Assembly (NCBI GenBank): GCA_905211645.1
Contig: CAJMBK010000009.1
Location: 1 to 36,675, forward strand
DNA length: 36,675 nucleotides
Reading direction: 5' to 3'
Origin: an uncultured Caryophanales bacterium
GTDB lineage: Bacteria; Bacillota_I; Bacilli_A; RFN20; CAG-288
Made by a program: the position numbers and the translations under genes. The notes beneath the pieces were generated by a model. It saw only the letters and a program-made list of their open reading frames with translations. It did not search any database and was not told where the DNA came from. Numbering within the stretch: the stretch's first letter is position 1; the number at the start of each line of letters is the position of its first letter. Positions 34,439 to 36,675 of this stretch are shown piece after piece.

Positions 34439-35612
34439 GTTCAACTCCTTTTAATGAAGTGAAATCGTTGATATCTTTCTTCTTAGAAACATATCTTTTA
34501 TCGTAATCAAGAAGTAATTTAGCTTTAGTAAATTCGTTTTCAAACATGGTGTTGAAGTAAGCAAGTGGAATTATGAAGATGAATGATAAGAAACTTCTCA
34601 TGTATATTTCTGAGAATGAATAGCAAAGTAAACCAACAAATAATAATGAGAATACTGTCATCATCTTTCTGTTGAAATGCTTGCTAACAATATATGCGGT
34701 TGCAGCGATAAAACCCAAGAACATGAAGGTGAAAATTAAGCCTTGATCGTAAATTAAATTGATGTACATATTATCAAGTGGAAAATCAAAGTATTCACCA
34801 AAGAACCAGTTTTTAAGATGCATTTCATGCTGTAAAACACGATGAATCAACGATAAACGAATTGACATCAACTTATCTAAAGGTGTGTTGTAAAGATAGA
34901 TTCCACCAATGTAACTCATAATAAAGAATACGAAAATTAATGAGAATAATATGATACAAACCCATTTATTGACTTTAACAACCTTGGCTAAAAGCATGAA
35001 TAGGATGATTAAGATGTAGAAAATAAGTGAAGTTCTTGAATCGGTTAAAAGGAATAACATTGTCTCAATACCAGTGAAAATAAGGAAATCCTTAATTCCA
35101 ATACTTCCTTTGTAGTTGTAGTAAAAAAGAACTGCAAAGCAGAATAATGTTGGAGGAATGTTGGTATTGTTGAAACCTAATGAGTATCTCCAACCTCTTT
35201 CTGGATCATGATAAGAATTCTCTGCGTTGTAGCCAAACAAAGATAAGAAGTAGAAGAAACAGAGAATTATGATTATTGAAATAAAGCCTACTCTAAATAT
35301 ATTTTTTAAAGAAACATTTTTAAAGATAATACCTGAAATTGCTACTACTAAGAAGATGATACTCTCAGTTAAAAAGTACATAGCCAAACCGACTAAAGTA
35401 AATATACCGTAGATCAATCTTTCTTTATTATTCTTCAAGTCAAAGATGAAGCAGTACAAACCGAAGAGGCAAGTAATACCTAAAACAGCAACGTTTACAA
35501 TGGTATTTGATTTCACGCAAAAGAATACTGCTCTCAAAAAGCACATAAACATTGCTATGGCTTTATATGGAGCGAGGGTGTTCCTCGTTACTCTCATAAC
35601 TGAGTTCATCAT
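34431..35612 (-). CDS. O-antigen polymerase/ligase-like membrane protein
   Basis: A 393-residue polytopic protein with about 10-12 TM segments. The LLTDSRTSL motif before a hydrophobic stretch and LDNMYINLIYDQGLIF in a large extracytoplasmic loop are typical of the Wzy/WaaL group, which joins lipid-linked oligosaccharide repeats. Its ATG overlaps the GT2 stop as ATGA and lacks a good ribosome binding site, so translation is probably coupled. In a cell without an outer membrane it would polymerise capsule or cell-wall glycan. Confidence 0.8.
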   Translation of the reverse strand: MMNSVMRVTRNTLAPYKAIAMFMCFLRAVFFCVKSNTIVNVAVLGITCLFGLYCFIFDLKNNKERLIYGIFTLVGLAMYFLTESIIFLVVAISGIIFKNVSLKNIFRVGFISIIIILCFFYFLSLFGYNAENSYHDPERGWRYSLGFNNTNIPPTLFCFAVLFYYNYKGSIGIKDFLIFTGIETMLFLLTDSRTSLIFYILIILFMLLAKVVKVNKWVCIILFSLIFVFFIMSYIGGIYLYNTPLDKLMSIRLSLIHRVLQHEMHLKNWFFGEYFDFPLDNMYINLIYDQGLIFTFMFLGFIAATAYIVSKHFNRKMMTVFSLLFVGLLCYSFSEIYMRSFLSFIFIIPLAYFNTMFENEFTKAKLLLDYDKRYVSKKKDINDFTSLKGVEHV

Positions 35613-36613
35613 TTGTTTTTATCTTTAAACCTTTTATAAATTGGATAGAAGAAATTTAACTTAGTACAGATGAAATAGCATTTCTTCTTGTAGCTATCTT
35701 TCTTTGCTCTGCAAAGATTCTTCTGTAACTTGTAATCTTCATCTTTTTGAATCTTTTTAAATAACCTCTTACTATCTTTATAACCATGACTCATGATATA
35801 TTTTGAGAGATAGTTATTAGAAATTTCAAAGTCAACTGTAGCAAAAACTTCTTTGTTAAGATTGTATCTATCAGCAAAGTCGAATAAATAACCTTTGATA
35901 GTCTTTCTTAAATTTAAAAGCTCTTCATATGGAGCGTTGTTATCAATCAATTTAGAATTTGATAATGGTACTTGGAAATAGTTAACAAGAGGAATATTAT
36001 AAGTTCTGATAACATTACTTCTTGCAACCATTTCGAAGGTGAAAACTAAGTCTTCATACTTATCTAAATTCATTGAAGAATACTTATCTAAAAACTCTTG
36101 AACTTTCTCAAGTTTACAAGCTTTAACCCATCTGAATATTGGTAAATACTTGAATGTACCAAAAGAATGTTCATCAAAATAAAGTTTTGATAATAATTCA
36201 TGAATTGCATCAGTACCAACGTATTCTTTCTTAGGAATAGCGATTGGACGTTTAGAATCATCAACTACATAGTTGTATGAATAACAGATGATATCTTCAT
36301 CTTTGATGAGCTTTGCTAATTTTTCTAAAGCATCAATTTCAAAGTAATCGTCACTATCTAAGAATAAAATATAGTCCCCAGTGGCAACTTTACAACCTTC
36401 AGCAACAGCGAAGGAAATCTTCTTATCTGGTTCGTTGAAAGTGAGCAATTTAATATCTTTGTACTCTTTTAATATATCTAAAGTTCCATCGGTAGAATTG
36501 TTATCAACAGCAATCAATTCATAGTTTGTGTATGATTGAATAAGTACTGAATCGATTGCTCTTGCGATGTATTTTTTACCGTTACGAACTGGAATAACAA
36601 TGCTAAATTTCAT
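35609..36613 (-). CDS. GT2-family glycosyltransferase
   Basis: A cytoplasmic GT-A fold transferase of 334 residues: MKFSIVIPVRNGKKYIARAI, the NNSTDGT loop, and the metal-binding LDSDDYF (DxD). The C-terminal half is variable. It is the first gene of the glycan operon. The ATG is well defined by family alignment but has no ribosome binding site, and TATAAT lies only 8 nt upstream, so the mRNA may be leaderless. Confidence 0.92.
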   Translation of the reverse strand: MKFSIVIPVRNGKKYIARAIDSVLIQSYTNYELIAVDNNSTDGTLDILKEYKDIKLLTFNEPDKKISFAVAEGCKVATGDYILFLDSDDYFEIDALEKLAKLIKDEDIICYSYNYVVDDSKRPIAIPKKEYVGTDAIHELLSKLYFDEHSFGTFKYLPIFRWVKACKLEKVQEFLDKYSSMNLDKYEDLVFTFEMVARSNVIRTYNIPLVNYFQVPLSNSKLIDNNAPYEELLNLRKTIKGYLFDFADRYNLNKEVFATVDFEISNNYLSKYIMSHGYKDSKRLFKKIQKDEDYKLQKNLCRAKKDSYKKKCYFICTKLNFFYPIYKRFKDKNK

Positions 36614-36621
36614 ACTGCTAA

Positions 36622-36627
36622 ATTATA
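36622..36627 (-). promoter_or_regulatory. -10 box of the glycan operon
   Basis: TATAAT on the minus strand, 8 nt before ATG 36613. No clear -35 is present at 16-18 nt. The expected transcription start falls at or near the start codon. Confidence 0.5.
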
Positions 36628-36675
36628 CTAAATCTACAATTGTCCAGTTTATAAAAATTACATTAAAAAAGTATT

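Noticed and set aside
1..36675. Mycoplasma-type code with TGA as tryptophan
   Set aside because: TGA ends several well-supported genes (e.g. 17847-19190, 26969-27451, 4596-6071), and tryptophans are encoded by TGG.

Overview
The window is AT-rich, compactly coded chromosomal DNA of a low-GC Gram-positive-type bacterium. It carries recF-gyrB-gyrA, a zinc-type L31, MscL, short-form MetRS, lipoproteins and short ATGA/GTGA overlaps between cotranscribed genes. TGA ends several genes and is not read as tryptophan, so the standard code applies. Together with the protein style, this suggests an uncultured Bacilli lineage near Mollicutes/Erysipelotrichia from a host-associated habitat. That placement is inference; no rRNA or tRNA gene was seen.

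Positions 1-8600 look like an accessory island. It holds the N-terminal part of a large RHS/YD-repeat protein running off the left edge, and a two-component Hachiman-like defence locus. In that locus a HamA-like protein lacks the expected nuclease residues, and the helicase gene is broken by one in-frame TAA. An array of four helically phased TACCCAA repeats, a sigma-region-4-like regulator with a Cys cluster, two unknown genes and a frameshifted IS3-type transposase remnant follow. Positions 8605-16400 are core: a Cof-type HAD phosphatase, then (minus strand) yaaA-recF-gyrB-gyrA without the usual dnaA-dnaN, and a divergent mscL. Both gyrase subunits carry unusual residues at known quinolone-contact positions.

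Positions 16400-21620 hold the most novel material: two tandem cassettes about 2.4 kb apart. Each encodes a small exported beta-rich protein (aerolysin-like in sequence pattern) followed by an orphan FtsX/MacB-topology membrane protein. A 268-nt block (structured leader, ribosome binding site and first codons) is nearly identical between the cassettes, although the protein bodies have diverged strongly. This suggests gene conversion or a shared regulatory RNA.

Positions 21680-23690 hold rpmE and metG. Then come minus-strand operons: an MFS transporter with a GH2 glycosidase, whose start region is buried in a 16-bp hairpin; a polytopic membrane protein with two lipoproteins; and DUF523-dus-cca for tRNA maturation and modification. 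The right end (32365-36613) is a surface polysaccharide region: two DUF4422 proteins, an O-antigen polymerase-like protein and a GT2 glycosyltransferase.
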